From Rubrobacter xylanophilus (GTDB lineage: Bacteria > Actinomycetota > Rubrobacteria > Rubrobacterales > Rubrobacteraceae): a DNA stretch of 64,000 nucleotides. The notes beneath the pieces were generated by a model that worked only from the letters and a program-made list of their open reading frames with translations, was not told the DNA's origin and did no database searches. This document shows positions 40,345 to 48,921 of this stretch, piece after piece (position 1 is the stretch's first letter; every line of letters starts with the position of its first letter). The position numbers were made by a program, and so were the translations under genes. The stretch covers positions 793,501-857,500 of the forward strand of contig NZ_AP019791.1 of NCBI RefSeq assembly GCF_007164525.1, in the 5' to 3' direction.

Positions 40345-40929
40345 CTACCCTCCCCCCTCCAACGCCTCACGCTCCCGGAAGGCCTCCTCGACGAACCGCT
40401 CCACCCTCCGCGCCTTCTCCCCTTCCGGCTCGTTGGCCCTCACGAGCTCCGCCGCAACCCGCACCCCGGCCTCGGCGAGCAGCACCGCCGCCACCGCATC
40501 TCCTTTGAGGTTGGGGTTCCCCTCACGCACCAGCCGGGAGGCGATGCGGGCCACCCGAGTTCCCACCCTCGCCATCTCAAGCGGCACCGCCGCAGCCTCC
40601 TCGAGTGCCTCCCGTATGCGCTCCTCACGACCCTCTCTGCCGCGCGGCAGGCGGTAGGCGGCGAGTACCCGCCCGAAGGCTTCGGCGTCGGCCTGGGCGA
40701 GCGGGGCAACCTCCTCCCTGAGCTGGTCCGCCTCCCGCGCCAGCGTACCGGCCTCCTCGAGGTGTTCCGGGGAGAGGCGCGCCGCCATCCCGGCGAGCCC
40801 GGCGGCCAGAGCCAGCGCCACCGCCGCAGCACCCCCGCCCCCCGGAGCGGACTCCCCGGAGGCCAGAGCCTCGAGAAACCGCCCCAACGGCATCCGCAAG
40901 TAGTCCGGTGCGCCGGACGTACCGCTCAA
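40345..40929 (-). CDS. fchA: Methenyl-tetrahydrofolate cyclohydrolase, FchA family
   Basis: 194 residues of the formiminotransferase-cyclodeaminase C-terminal family. The signature is FLEALASGESAPGGGGAAAVALALAAGLAGMAARL (about 13-47), followed by an all-helical body with the conserved GNPNLKGDAVAAVLLAEAGVRVAAELVRANE. It overlaps fhs by four bases and is followed five bases later by folD, the order expected for a three-step formyl-methenyl-methylene THF route. Cyclodeaminase activity cannot be excluded from sequence, but no histidine-degradation genes are nearby. Confidence 0.88.
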   Translation of the reverse strand: MSGTSGAPDYLRMPLGRFLEALASGESAPGGGGAAAVALALAAGLAGMAARLSPEHLEEAGTLAREADQLREEVAPLAQADAEAFGRVLAAYRLPRGREGREERIREALEEAAAVPLEMARVGTRVARIASRLVREGNPNLKGDAVAAVLLAEAGVRVAAELVRANEPEGEKARRVERFVEEAFREREALEGGG

Positions 40930-42662
40930 AAGAGCCCCACGACGTTGCCCGCCTCGTCGAGGTCTATGCCCTCAGCCGCAGGATGGGCCGAAAGCCCCGG
41001 CATGGTGCGCATCTGCCCGCAGATGGGGTAGATGAACCCCGCCCCAACAGAGGCCCTCACCTCCCTCACCGGTAGCTTCCACCCTCTGGGCGCCCCCTTG
41101 AGCGCCGGATCGGAGGAGATGGAGAGGTGGGTCTTGGCTATGCATACGGGTAGCCTCCCAAAGCCCGCCTTCTCGTACTCTTCAAGCTGCCTGGCCGCTT
41201 CCTGGTCGTACTCCACCCCTTGGGCCCCATAGACTTCTGTGGCTATGGTCTCTATCTTCTGCTTTAAGGGCGCCTCAAGCGGGTAGAGAAAGCGGAAGGA
41301 GCTGCTTTGTCCTCCTCTTTTCTCCTTTTCGTTCTCTTCTATGGTCTCCTCCAGCGCTTCAGCGAGCTCCACGGCCCCTTTGCCCCCTTTGAGGAAGTGG
41401 TGGCAAACAGCGGCTCTCGCTCCTGCCTCTCGTGCCACCTCTTCTATGGCTCTGTGCTCTGAGGGGTGGTCGGTGGGGAAGGCGTTTATGGCCACAACGG
41501 CCGGTACCCCGTGCAGCTTTATGTTCTCCAGCTGCTTCTTGAGGTTCTCCGCCCCCGCCAACACGTCTTCGGGGTTCTCTTTTAAGAGCTCTTCGGGCAG
41601 GGGCGCGCCGGCCTTTATCTGGTAGCGCCCGGAGTGGGCCTTTAGCGCCCGTACCGTGCTGACCACTACGGCAGCGTCGGGCTTCAGCCCCGAGATGCGG
41701 CACTTTATGTTGAAGAAGCGCTCGGCCCCCATGTCCGCCCCAAAGCCCGCCTCGGTTATGAGGTAGTCGCCGCAGTGGATGCCTATGAGGTCGGCAACCA
41801 CAGAGGAGTTGCCGGTGGCTATGTTGCCAAAGGGACCTGCGTGCACAAGGGCAGGGGTCCCCTCAAGGGTCTGCATGAGGTTGGGCTTTACGGCCTCCTT
41901 GAGGATCACCGCCATCGCTCCCGCAGCTTTCAGATCCTCCGCGCTAATGGGCCTGCCTTCTTTGTCCACACCCACAACTATCCGCCCAAGGCGCTCTCTT
42001 AAGTCCTCAAGCGAGGTGCAAAGGGCGAGGATCGCCATCACCTCAGAGGCCGCCGTTATGTCAAAGCCCGACTGGCGCGGAATGCCGTCCACCCTCCCCC
42101 CAAGCCCTATGACGATGTTCCTCAAAGAGCGGTCGTTTACGTCCATCACCCGCCGCCAGCTGATCGAGTGGGGGTCTATACCCAAGGAGTTGCCCTGGTA
42201 GAGGTGGTTGTCCAGCATCGCAGAGAGCATGTTGTGCGCCTCGGTGACGGCGTGCAGATCCCCGGTGAGGTGCAGATTGAGCCGCTCCATCGGTACAACC
42301 TGGCTGTAGCCCCCACCAGCAGCCCCACCCTTTATCCCAAAGGCCGGCCCCATCGAAGCCTGCCTTATGGCTATGGTCGCCCTCCTGCCGATGTGCGAGA
42401 AGGCCTGCCCCAAACCAACGGTGGTCGTGGTCTTGCCCTCCCCAAGAGGCGTCGGGGTTATCGCCGAGACCAGCACGTAGCGCGCCCGGGGTCTTCCCCC
42501 AAGCTCCTCCATGGCCTCAAGCTTTATCTTCCCAACTCCCTCCCCATAGGGCTCTATGAGCTCCTCGCGCTCTATGCCCATAGAGCGTGCAACCTCTCCT
42601 ATGGGCAACAGCTTCGCCCCCCGCGCTATCTCTATGTTGGACGGTACGCTCCCAGTGCTCAT
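40926..42662 (-). CDS. fhs: Formate-tetrahydrofolate ligase
   Basis: 578 residues. The ATP P-loop is PTPLGEGKTTTTVGLGQAF near 69-87, followed by RQASMGPAFGIKGGAAGGGYSQV and NIATGNSSVVADLIG, all standard Fhs. In the catabolic direction it makes ATP from 10-formyl-THF, releasing formate. It heads the fhs-fchA-folD operon and is preceded by the motif shared with metF. Its third codon positions look less GC-biased than those of its neighbours (many GCC-to-GCT/ATC-to-ATA style choices), a feature it shares with metF. LigH of Sphingobium is a comparable demethylation-linked Fhs. Confidence 0.95.
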   Translation of the reverse strand: MSTGSVPSNIEIARGAKLLPIGEVARSMGIEREELIEPYGEGVGKIKLEAMEELGGRPRARYVLVSAITPTPLGEGKTTTTVGLGQAFSHIGRRATIAIRQASMGPAFGIKGGAAGGGYSQVVPMERLNLHLTGDLHAVTEAHNMLSAMLDNHLYQGNSLGIDPHSISWRRVMDVNDRSLRNIVIGLGGRVDGIPRQSGFDITAASEVMAILALCTSLEDLRERLGRIVVGVDKEGRPISAEDLKAAGAMAVILKEAVKPNLMQTLEGTPALVHAGPFGNIATGNSSVVADLIGIHCGDYLITEAGFGADMGAERFFNIKCRISGLKPDAAVVVSTVRALKAHSGRYQIKAGAPLPEELLKENPEDVLAGAENLKKQLENIKLHGVPAVVAINAFPTDHPSEHRAIEEVAREAGARAAVCHHFLKGGKGAVELAEALEETIEENEKEKRGGQSSSFRFLYPLEAPLKQKIETIATEVYGAQGVEYDQEAARQLEEYEKAGFGRLPVCIAKTHLSISSDPALKGAPRGWKLPVREVRASVGAGFIYPICGQMRTMPGLSAHPAAEGIDLDEAGNVVGLF

Positions 42663-42721
42663 CCCCTAAAATCCTCCTCCCTCGTGCCAGCCGACCGGTG
42701 AGATCACCTCTCCTCCCTACC

Positions 42722-42744
42722 GGACACCGACGAAACCGATGTCC
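42722..42744 (-). other. Leader hairpin upstream of fhs
   Basis: GGACACCG (42722-42729) pairs with CGATGTCC (42737-42744) with one G-T pair and a seven-base loop, within the 100 bases between the fhs start and the TTGTTAACAA motif. It would lie in the 5' leader if the promoter is at the motif. I cannot match it to a known riboswitch. Confidence 0.4.
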
Positions 42745-42761
42745 CATCTATGTCATCAATC

Positions 42762-42782
42762 TTGTTAACAATATTGTACAAT
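42762..42782 (-). promoter_or_regulatory. Operator-like motif upstream of fhs, shared with metF
   Basis: TTGTTAACAA (42762-42771) is a perfect palindrome. It overlaps CAATATTG (42769-42776), which overlaps the further palindrome ATTGTACAAT (42773-42782). The 15 bases 42762-42776 match the metF copy at 52961-52975 at 14 positions. About 100 bases upstream of the fhs start. The TTGT...ACAA form resembles GntR-family operators; that link is inference. Confidence 0.6.
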
Positions 42783-42842
42783 CTACTATAACACGGATGC
42801 GAGGAGGGTGAAAGGCCGCGTCCCTGCCAGGCGAGAGATGCG

Positions 42843-44825
42843 TCAGGCATCGTGCGGGTGTCTACGGGATGCAGCGTACGCGGCGAAGGCGTCGAGGGCG
42901 GCCGGATCCAGGAGGGAGTCGCGGCTTGCGACCTCCTCCGGGCGGGCGCCGCGCAGGATGCGCTTGACGGGCACCTCGAGCTTCTTCTGGGAGAGCGTAC
43001 GGGGTATGGAGGAAACGGCCTCGATGGTATCGGGGACGTGGCGCGGGGAGAGCTCGCGGCGGAGGGTGGCGGCGATGCGGGAACGCAGGCTCTCGTCGAG
43101 CTCTGTGCCCGGCGCCGGGACGACGAAGAGCAAGAGCTCGCCGGGTCCGCCTTCGGCGTCTTCGAGGTGGACGACGAGGCTGTCGGCGACCTCCTCGAAG
43201 GACTCGACTACGGCGTAGATCTCCCCGGTCCCCAGGCGCACCCCGCCGCGGTTGAGCGTCGCGTCCGAGCGGCCTGAGATCACGCAGCTTCCGCGCTCGG
43301 TGAAGCGGATCCAGTCGCCGTGACACCAGACGCCCGGGAAACGCTCGAAGTACGCGGCGCGGTAGCGCCTGTCTCCGGGATCGTTCCAGAAGCCGAGCGG
43401 CATCGAGGGCATGGGAGAGCGGATCACGAGCTCCCCGAACTCGCCGACGACCGGTCGGCCGCGCTCATCGTAGGCGGCGGCGTCTACACCGAGGCAGGGG
43501 CCGGAGATCTCACCCCGGTAGACCGGCTGCAGCGGGCTCCCCTGCACGATGCCCGTGCACACGTCCGTGCCCCCACTGCCTATGTTCAGCAGCACGTCGG
43601 GGCCGAGCTGCTCGTAGACCCAGTCGAAGCCCTCCGGCGGCAGCGGGCTCCCCGCCGCCCCTATCTGCCGCACGCTCGAGAGGTCGAACTCCCGCCCGAC
43701 CTCGAGGCCGGCCTTGCGGCAGGCCATGAGGAAGGCCGGGGCGACGCCGAGCATCGTCGCGCCGGTCTGCTCGGCCAGCCGCCACTGGAAGGCGAGATCC
43801 GGGTAGAGCGGGTTGCCGTCCATGGTGACTATCGCAGACCGCAGGAGCAGCGCCGAGACGAGGGCGTTCCACATCATCCAGGCGGTCGTCGTGAACCACA
43901 TCAGCCGGCTGCCCGGACGGAGATCCCAGGTCAGCCCCAGGTTCTTGAGGTGTTCGAGGAGGATGCCGCCGTGCCCGTGCACTATGGCCTTGGGCTTGCC
44001 GGTGGTGCCCGAGGAGAAGAGCACGTAGAGCGGATGATCGAAGGGGACCGGCTCGCAGCGGAGCGGCTCCTCCTCCGAGAGCAGCTCCTCCCAACCGACC
44101 GAATCCGGCAGAACGTCCTCCGCCCCTCCGACGTACGGGACGTGCACGACGTGCTCCAGCGTGGGCAGCGCCCGCCGGATGTCCCGCACCTCCGCCCGGC
44201 GGTCGATGTGCTTCTCCCCGTAGCGGTAGCCCGTCACCGCGAGCAGCACCTTGGGGTCGAGCTGCCCGAAGCGATCGATCACGCTGCGCGGACCGAACTC
44301 CGGCGCACAGGTCGCCCAGATGGCCCCCAGGCTCGCGGTGGCGAGGAAGGCCACGACCGTCTCCGGAACGTTCGGGAGGTAGGCGGCGACGCGGTCGCCG
44401 GGGCCGACCCCCAGGCGCCGGAGCCCGGCGCGGGCCCGCGCCACCTGCTCGCGCAGCTCGCCGAAGGTCAGCTCGAAGGGAGCCCGCGTCTGGGAGTGGG
44501 CGAAGATGGCGACCTCTTCGTCGTCGTCTGAGGGGGTGAGGATCCTCTCCGCGTAGTTCAGGCGCGCGCCCGGGAACCAGCGGGCGCCGGGCATCTCGCG
44601 CGCGGCGAGCACCCGTTCGGGAGGGGTGTGGGCGCGCACGCCGTAGAAGTCCCAGACAGAGCGCCAGAACGCCTCGAGATCCCCCACCGACCAGCGCCAG
44701 AGCTCGTCGTAACCCTCGAACTTGAGGCCCCGCTCCTCGCGCAGCCAGCGCACGTAACGCCCGATCTCGGTGGTCTCCAGGACGTCCGAGGGCGGCGTCC
44801 AGAGCACCTCGCCCGTCAGAGCCAC
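42843..44825 (-). CDS. Acetoacetyl-CoA synthetase-like acyl-CoA ligase
   Basis: 660 residues, the length of acetoacetate-CoA ligase. Adenylation motifs: SSGTTGKPKAIVHGHGGILLEHLKNLGL and TTTAWMMWNALVSALL, then NIGSGGTDVCTGI, GRSDATLNRGGVRLGTGEIY and, near the C-terminus, SIPRTLSQKKLEVPVKRIL with the catalytic Lys. The family activates beta-keto acids. At the end of this operon the natural substrate would be an aroylacetate (benzoylacetate type) made by the carboxylase, giving aroylacetyl-CoA for thiolysis. Plain acetoacetate activation is the alternative. GTG start at 44825 overlaps the phosphatase gene by ten bases. Confidence 0.85.
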   Translation of the reverse strand: MALTGEVLWTPPSDVLETTEIGRYVRWLREERGLKFEGYDELWRWSVGDLEAFWRSVWDFYGVRAHTPPERVLAAREMPGARWFPGARLNYAERILTPSDDDEEVAIFAHSQTRAPFELTFGELREQVARARAGLRRLGVGPGDRVAAYLPNVPETVVAFLATASLGAIWATCAPEFGPRSVIDRFGQLDPKVLLAVTGYRYGEKHIDRRAEVRDIRRALPTLEHVVHVPYVGGAEDVLPDSVGWEELLSEEEPLRCEPVPFDHPLYVLFSSGTTGKPKAIVHGHGGILLEHLKNLGLTWDLRPGSRLMWFTTTAWMMWNALVSALLLRSAIVTMDGNPLYPDLAFQWRLAEQTGATMLGVAPAFLMACRKAGLEVGREFDLSSVRQIGAAGSPLPPEGFDWVYEQLGPDVLLNIGSGGTDVCTGIVQGSPLQPVYRGEISGPCLGVDAAAYDERGRPVVGEFGELVIRSPMPSMPLGFWNDPGDRRYRAAYFERFPGVWCHGDWIRFTERGSCVISGRSDATLNRGGVRLGTGEIYAVVESFEEVADSLVVHLEDAEGGPGELLLFVVPAPGTELDESLRSRIAATLRRELSPRHVPDTIEAVSSIPRTLSQKKLEVPVKRILRGARPEEVASRDSLLDPAALDAFAAYAASRRHPHDA

Positions 44826-45631
44826 TTCAGGATCTCCCCCACTCCCTCAACCACCGCATCCGGGCGCCGGCGTTCCGGCACCCGCTGCAGGTCCACCGAC
44901 CCGCTGGTCCCGCTGCGCACCAGGATGGTGAACGAGCCCCCCAGGCGACCCAGCCCGATATCCATGTCCAGGTCATCTCCGATGACCGCCATCTCCCGGG
45001 ATTCCACCCCGAGCCGCTCGCAGGCCGCGCGCACCGCCATCCGCGAGGGCTTGCCGACCACGATGGGGCGCTTCCCCGTAGCCTTCACCAGCGCAGCGGT
45101 CACCATCGCGCCGCGGCTGAAGATCATACCGTTCGCCCCCCAGTAGCCGGGACCGTAGCTGGCCGTGAGAAGGGGCGCGCCCCGGGTGATGGCCCGCGCC
45201 GCGCGTTCCAGGGAGTCGAAGTCCACCTCGTTTACGTGGGTGACGAAGACCACTTCGGCGTCCTCCCCGTCCGTGAGCGGCACCCCGGCCTCCGCCATGC
45301 GCTCGCGGGTCGTTTCGGAGCCGAAGACCATGGTCCGCCGTCCGCCGTGGCGGCGCGCCAGATACCCGAGCGCGCTGCAGACGGGGGTCAGGACCTCGTC
45401 GTCGCGCACGGGGAGCCCGCCCTCGCGCAGCCCCCGCGCGAACTCCTCGGGACGCAGGTGCGTGCCGTTGGTGAACAGCACGAGCGGCCGGCCGGAGGTC
45501 CGGATCTTCTCAAGCACCTCCGGCGCGCCGGGGAGCGGCCGCGGGTGAAAGCCGGCGTCGCGGTGCACGAGCGAGCCGTCCACGTCGAAGACGAACCCGC
45601 GTATCCTCTCAAGCTTCTTTGCGCCAGACAA
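44816..45631 (-). CDS. HAD-IIA family phosphatase (NagD-like)
   Basis: 271 residues. HAD motifs: I, FVFDVDGSLVH with the catalytic Asp pair (about 14-16); II, VLFTNGTH; III, VGKPS; IV, VIGDDLDMDIGLG. The NagD/PGP-type C2 cap lies between motifs II and III. TTG start at 45631 follows GGGGGAT. Embedded by overlaps of 23 and 10 bases between the carboxyltransferase and the CoA ligase, it is the obvious candidate for removing the phosphate from a phosphorylated phenolic intermediate after carboxylation. That role is inference from position. Confidence 0.85.
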   Translation of the reverse strand: MSGAKKLERIRGFVFDVDGSLVHRDAGFHPRPLPGAPEVLEKIRTSGRPLVLFTNGTHLRPEEFARGLREGGLPVRDDEVLTPVCSALGYLARRHGGRRTMVFGSETTRERMAEAGVPLTDGEDAEVVFVTHVNEVDFDSLERAARAITRGAPLLTASYGPGYWGANGMIFSRGAMVTAALVKATGKRPIVVGKPSRMAVRAACERLGVESREMAVIGDDLDMDIGLGRLGGSFTILVRSGTSGSVDLQRVPERRRPDAVVEGVGEILKWL

Positions 45632-47087
45632 TGGTATCCCCCGTACGTTCGTCTTCGAGCCTCAGATAAGAGATGGAGTCGCGCCTGGAGAGCTCGTGCA
45701 GGAGCCGCACGACCGGTGCGCGTCCGGGGCGCACCAGCGGCGCGCGCGGCCTGCCGCGCTCGGCGACCATGGCGTCCACCTGCTCCGCAGGCATCGTGAG
45801 GCGCAACAGCAGCTCCTCGTCGGAGATCCGGCGACCGAAGCGCTCGCGGGCCCCGTCCAGAGAGATCGGTTCGAGATCCTTCAGCTCGGAGGCGCGCGGC
45901 GTCGAGAGCACGCGGTCGGCGACCTCGGGGTCGACGGGCGCCGGGGTCTCGTAGTAGTGCCCGAGGAAGTAGCGCACCATCTCGTCCGAGACCCTCGACC
46001 AGCGCTCGCCGGAGATGACGTTCATCACGGCCTGGGTAGCGACGAACTGCGAGACCGGGGTGACCATGATGGGGTAGCCCATCTCCGCGCGCACCCGGGG
46101 GACCTCCTCCAGGACGGCGTCGAAGAGCTCCGGCCGGCCCAGCTCCTGCAGCTGCCGACGGGTGGTGGAGATCATGCCCCCCGGCATCTGGTGCCGGAAG
46201 TAGGCGCCGTCGAACTCCCGCGGGCTGCCGGGCGGCAACCCGCGCTCGCGGGCCAGCTCGTCGAAGTACTCGGAGACGGCCTCGAGCGCCTCCGTATCCA
46301 GGTCGTACGAGAGGCCCTCGGCCTCCACGTTGCGCAGCGTGGATTTGGCGGGAGGATTCGAGCTTCCGCTCCCCAGCGGCTCCACCGCGGTGTGCAGCGT
46401 CCGCACCCCGGAGCGCAGCCCCTCGACGTAGGCGAGGGGACCGAGCCCGATCGTGCAGTGGCTGTGGAGCTCGACCGGGCGGGGGGCGAAGCGCTCGATG
46501 AAGCCCGGGATCAGGGTGCGCACCGCCTCCGGCATCAGGAGCCCTCCCGGATCCTTCAGGTAGAGCCGGTCGATGTCCTCGGAGCGGGAGACCGCTTCAG
46601 CCCGCTCCAGGTAGTAGTCGTGGGTGTGGACCGGGCTTATGGAGTAGGTCAGCCCGACGACGACCTCCTCGAAACCCTCCTCTCGTGCGACGCGGGCCAT
46701 CCGGAGGAGCGCCTCGGGCTGGTTCGAGGGATCGACGATCTGGATCCTGCGCATCCCGTTGCGCACCCAGCAGCGGAAGGCCAGGCGCATGACGTCCTCG
46801 CCGGCGGGGACCCAACGGATGAAGCGCATGCCGGTGGTGATAAGCCCCAGCGGCGTGTTCGGCATGGCTGCGCTCACCAGCCGGATCCGCTCCCAGGGAT
46901 CCTCCCGGTGGAAGCGGACGGAGACCGCCATGTGCGTGCTGGAGGTGAAGTCCAGAGCGTGGAAACCGACGCGGTCCATCGTCGGGGCTATGGCGAGGAC
47001 GTCCTGGGTGGTGAGCCCGGTCGCGGACCACAGGCTCTGGTTGCCGTCGCGTATGGTCGTGTCGACGATCTCAACGGTATCGCTCAT
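45609..47087 (-). CDS. Biotin-dependent carboxyltransferase subunit, pyruvate-carboxylase CT-like
   Basis: 492 residues, HMGL-like TIM barrel plus the PYC/OADA helical domain. The metal/substrate strand is VEIVDTTIRDGNQSLWSA (about 4-21), the carboxylated-Lys motif is LYLKDPGGLL (K about 179), and the metal histidines are in VELHSHCTIG. Pyruvate enzymes usually have MKDMAGLL and HTHDTSG, so MA is replaced by PG and the Asp by Cys, which suggests a substrate other than pyruvate. Lacks any biotin domain, which is a separate gene. ATG overlaps the biotin carboxylase stop by four bases. Confidence 0.85.
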   Translation of the reverse strand: MSDTVEIVDTTIRDGNQSLWSATGLTTQDVLAIAPTMDRVGFHALDFTSSTHMAVSVRFHREDPWERIRLVSAAMPNTPLGLITTGMRFIRWVPAGEDVMRLAFRCWVRNGMRRIQIVDPSNQPEALLRMARVAREEGFEEVVVGLTYSISPVHTHDYYLERAEAVSRSEDIDRLYLKDPGGLLMPEAVRTLIPGFIERFAPRPVELHSHCTIGLGPLAYVEGLRSGVRTLHTAVEPLGSGSSNPPAKSTLRNVEAEGLSYDLDTEALEAVSEYFDELARERGLPPGSPREFDGAYFRHQMPGGMISTTRRQLQELGRPELFDAVLEEVPRVRAEMGYPIMVTPVSQFVATQAVMNVISGERWSRVSDEMVRYFLGHYYETPAPVDPEVADRVLSTPRASELKDLEPISLDGARERFGRRISDEELLLRLTMPAEQVDAMVAERGRPRAPLVRPGRAPVVRLLHELSRRDSISYLRLEDERTGDTIVWRKEA

Positions 47088-48424
47088 GCCGCAAGCACCG
47101 CCTCCTCGAGCCAGGTCGTGTCCACCGCCGCACCGGTGAAGTCCGGGTGGGCGAGAACGTGCATCAGCAGCTCGCGGTTGGTGGGAACGCCCTCCACCAC
47201 GAGCCCCTCGAGCGCCTCGCGCATCCTCTCGATCGCCCCTTCGCGGTCCCCGGCGCAGGAGACGAGCTTCGCCAACAGCGAGTCGTAGTAGGGGGGCACG
47301 AGCGTCCCCTCCTCACAGTGGGTGTCGACCCGCAAACCCTCGATCTCGGGGACCGAAAAACGCGAGATCCTGCCCGGGGTGGGGCGGAAGCCGTGGGCGG
47401 GATCCTCCGCCGTCAGGCGGCACTCTATCGCGTGCCCGCGAAACTCCACCTCCTCCTGCGAGAGGCCAAGCCTCTCATCCGCCGCGATCCTCAGCTGGTC
47501 CGCCACGAGGTCACGCCCGGTCACCGCCTCGGTCACCGGGTGCTCGACCTGAATGCGGCAGTTCATCTCCATGAAGAAGAATTCCCCGCTCTCGGCGTCG
47601 ACCACGAACTCCACGGTGCCGAGGTTGCGGTAGCCGATCTCGCGGGCGAAGGCGACGGCCGCCCCGTGGAGCGCCGCGCGCGTCCCGGCGTCCAGCCCGG
47701 GGGCCGGAGCCTCCTCGACGATCTTCTGGTAGCGTCGCTGCACCGAGCAGTCGCGCTCCCCGAAGTGGAGCACGCCGCCGTGCTCGTCCGCCGCCACCTG
47801 CACCTCGACGTGGCGGGCGCTCCGGATGAAGCGCTCCACGTACAGGCGTTCGTCACCGAAGGCCGCCCCCGCCTCGGCGAGCGCGACCCCGAACAGCCGC
47901 TCCAGCTCCTCCCGGTCCCGGGCAAGTTTGATCCCCCGCCCGCCACCGCCCGCCGCGGCCTTGAGCAGTACCGGGTAGCCCGCCTCCTCGGCGAAGCGCA
48001 AAGCGTCGGCGAGCGCGCTCACCTCGCCGCCCGGGACGACCGGCAGCCCGGCCTCGGCCGCGACCTCGCGCGAGCGGAGCTTGTCCCCGGCCAGCTCTAT
48101 CACCTCCGCGGGGGGCCCGACGAAGCGCAGCCCGTTCTCGCACGCGGCGGCGGCCAGCGCGGGGTTCTCGGAGAGGAATCCGTAGCCGGGGTGGATGGCG
48201 TCGCAGCCGGTGCCGATCGCCGCCTGCACCACCGCGCCCACGTTCAGGTAGCTTTGCGCCGGTGACCCCGGCCCGATGCACACCGCCCGGTCGGCCATGC
48301 GGGCCGCCAGGCTGCCGCGATCTGCCTCGGAGAACCCCACGACGGTCTCCAGCCCCAGCTCGCGGCAGGAACGGACGACCCGCACCGCGATCTCACCCCG
48401 GTTCGCCACGAAGACGCGTCTCAT
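47084..48424 (-). CDS. Biotin carboxylase subunit
   Basis: 446 residues from the ATG at 48424, two bases after the carrier-protein stop. It starts RRVFVANRGEIAVRVVRSCRELGLETV. The ATP-grasp core has KAAAGGGGRGIKLARDREEL, the biotin/bicarbonate loop FFMEMNCRIQVEHPVTEAVTG, and the biotin carboxylase C-terminal domain with HAIECRLTAEDPAHGFRPTPG. It carboxylates biotin on the adjacent carrier with ATP and bicarbonate. The frame is open further upstream, but that part overlaps the carrier gene. Confidence 0.93.
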   Translation of the reverse strand: MRRVFVANRGEIAVRVVRSCRELGLETVVGFSEADRGSLAARMADRAVCIGPGSPAQSYLNVGAVVQAAIGTGCDAIHPGYGFLSENPALAAAACENGLRFVGPPAEVIELAGDKLRSREVAAEAGLPVVPGGEVSALADALRFAEEAGYPVLLKAAAGGGGRGIKLARDREELERLFGVALAEAGAAFGDERLYVERFIRSARHVEVQVAADEHGGVLHFGERDCSVQRRYQKIVEEAPAPGLDAGTRAALHGAAVAFAREIGYRNLGTVEFVVDAESGEFFFMEMNCRIQVEHPVTEAVTGRDLVADQLRIAADERLGLSQEEVEFRGHAIECRLTAEDPAHGFRPTPGRISRFSVPEIEGLRVDTHCEEGTLVPPYYDSLLAKLVSCAGDREGAIERMREALEGLVVEGVPTNRELLMHVLAHPDFTGAAVDTTWLEEAVLAA

Positions 48425-48426
48425 CT

Positions 48427-48921
48427 TCACCGGTCGGGCTCCACCCGGAAGAGCGGCTGGCCGTACTCCACGAGCTCTCCGTTCTCCACGCACACCTCGG
48501 CTATCCTCCCGGAGACCCCGGCACGGATGGAGTTCATCATCTTCATGACCTCGATCAGGCACACCACCGTGTCCGGCTCGACCCGGCTCCCGACCTCGAC
48601 GTAGGGCCTGGCCCCGGGCGCCTCGGCACGGTAGAACGTGCCGACCATCGGCGCCTCGATGGTGAGGGCCCCATCGGAGCCGGAGGCCCCCTCGGCGGCC
48701 CTCCCGTCAGAAGCCTCCTGTCCGGAGGCCGGAGGTTCCTCCCGTTTCGGCGCCTCGATGAGACGCCGCTCGTCGCCACCCGCCTCAGGCTCCTCGCGCG
48801 GCGGTGCGCCACCGCGCCGCACGTACAGCCTCAGCCCGTTCGTCTCGATCCTCAACTCGTCCAGGTCGGACTCGTCGATGATCCGCAGGATCTCACGCAC
48901 ATCGTCGTCCGAGAGCGGCAT
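48427..48921 (-). CDS. Biotin carboxyl carrier protein
   Basis: 164 residues. The biotinylation site is IEVMKMMNSI with Lys127. The N-terminal 45 residues (VREILRIIDESDLDELRIETNGLRLYVRRG) match AccB-type carriers, and a Glu/Ser/Pro-rich linker (about 45-85) leads to the lipoyl-like domain. ATG directly follows the stop of the phosphotransferase gene (TGAATG). It serves the carboxylase encoded by the next two genes rather than fatty-acid synthesis, judging by operon context. Confidence 0.92.
   Translation of the reverse strand: MPLSDDDVREILRIIDESDLDELRIETNGLRLYVRRGGAPPREEPEAGGDERRLIEAPKREEPPASGQEASDGRAAEGASGSDGALTIEAPMVGTFYRAEAPGARPYVEVGSRVEPDTVVCLIEVMKMMNSIRAGVSGRIAEVCVENGELVEYGQPLFRVEPDR

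Noticed and set aside
42663-42761. Tetrahydrofolate, SAM or glycine riboswitch in the fhs leader
   Set aside because: There is a clear hairpin, but the conserved cores of these riboswitches are not recognisable.
45609-48921. Housekeeping acetyl-CoA carboxylase
   Set aside because: The carboxyltransferase is of the pyruvate-carboxylase type, not AccA/AccD, and the genes are embedded in an aromatic operon.
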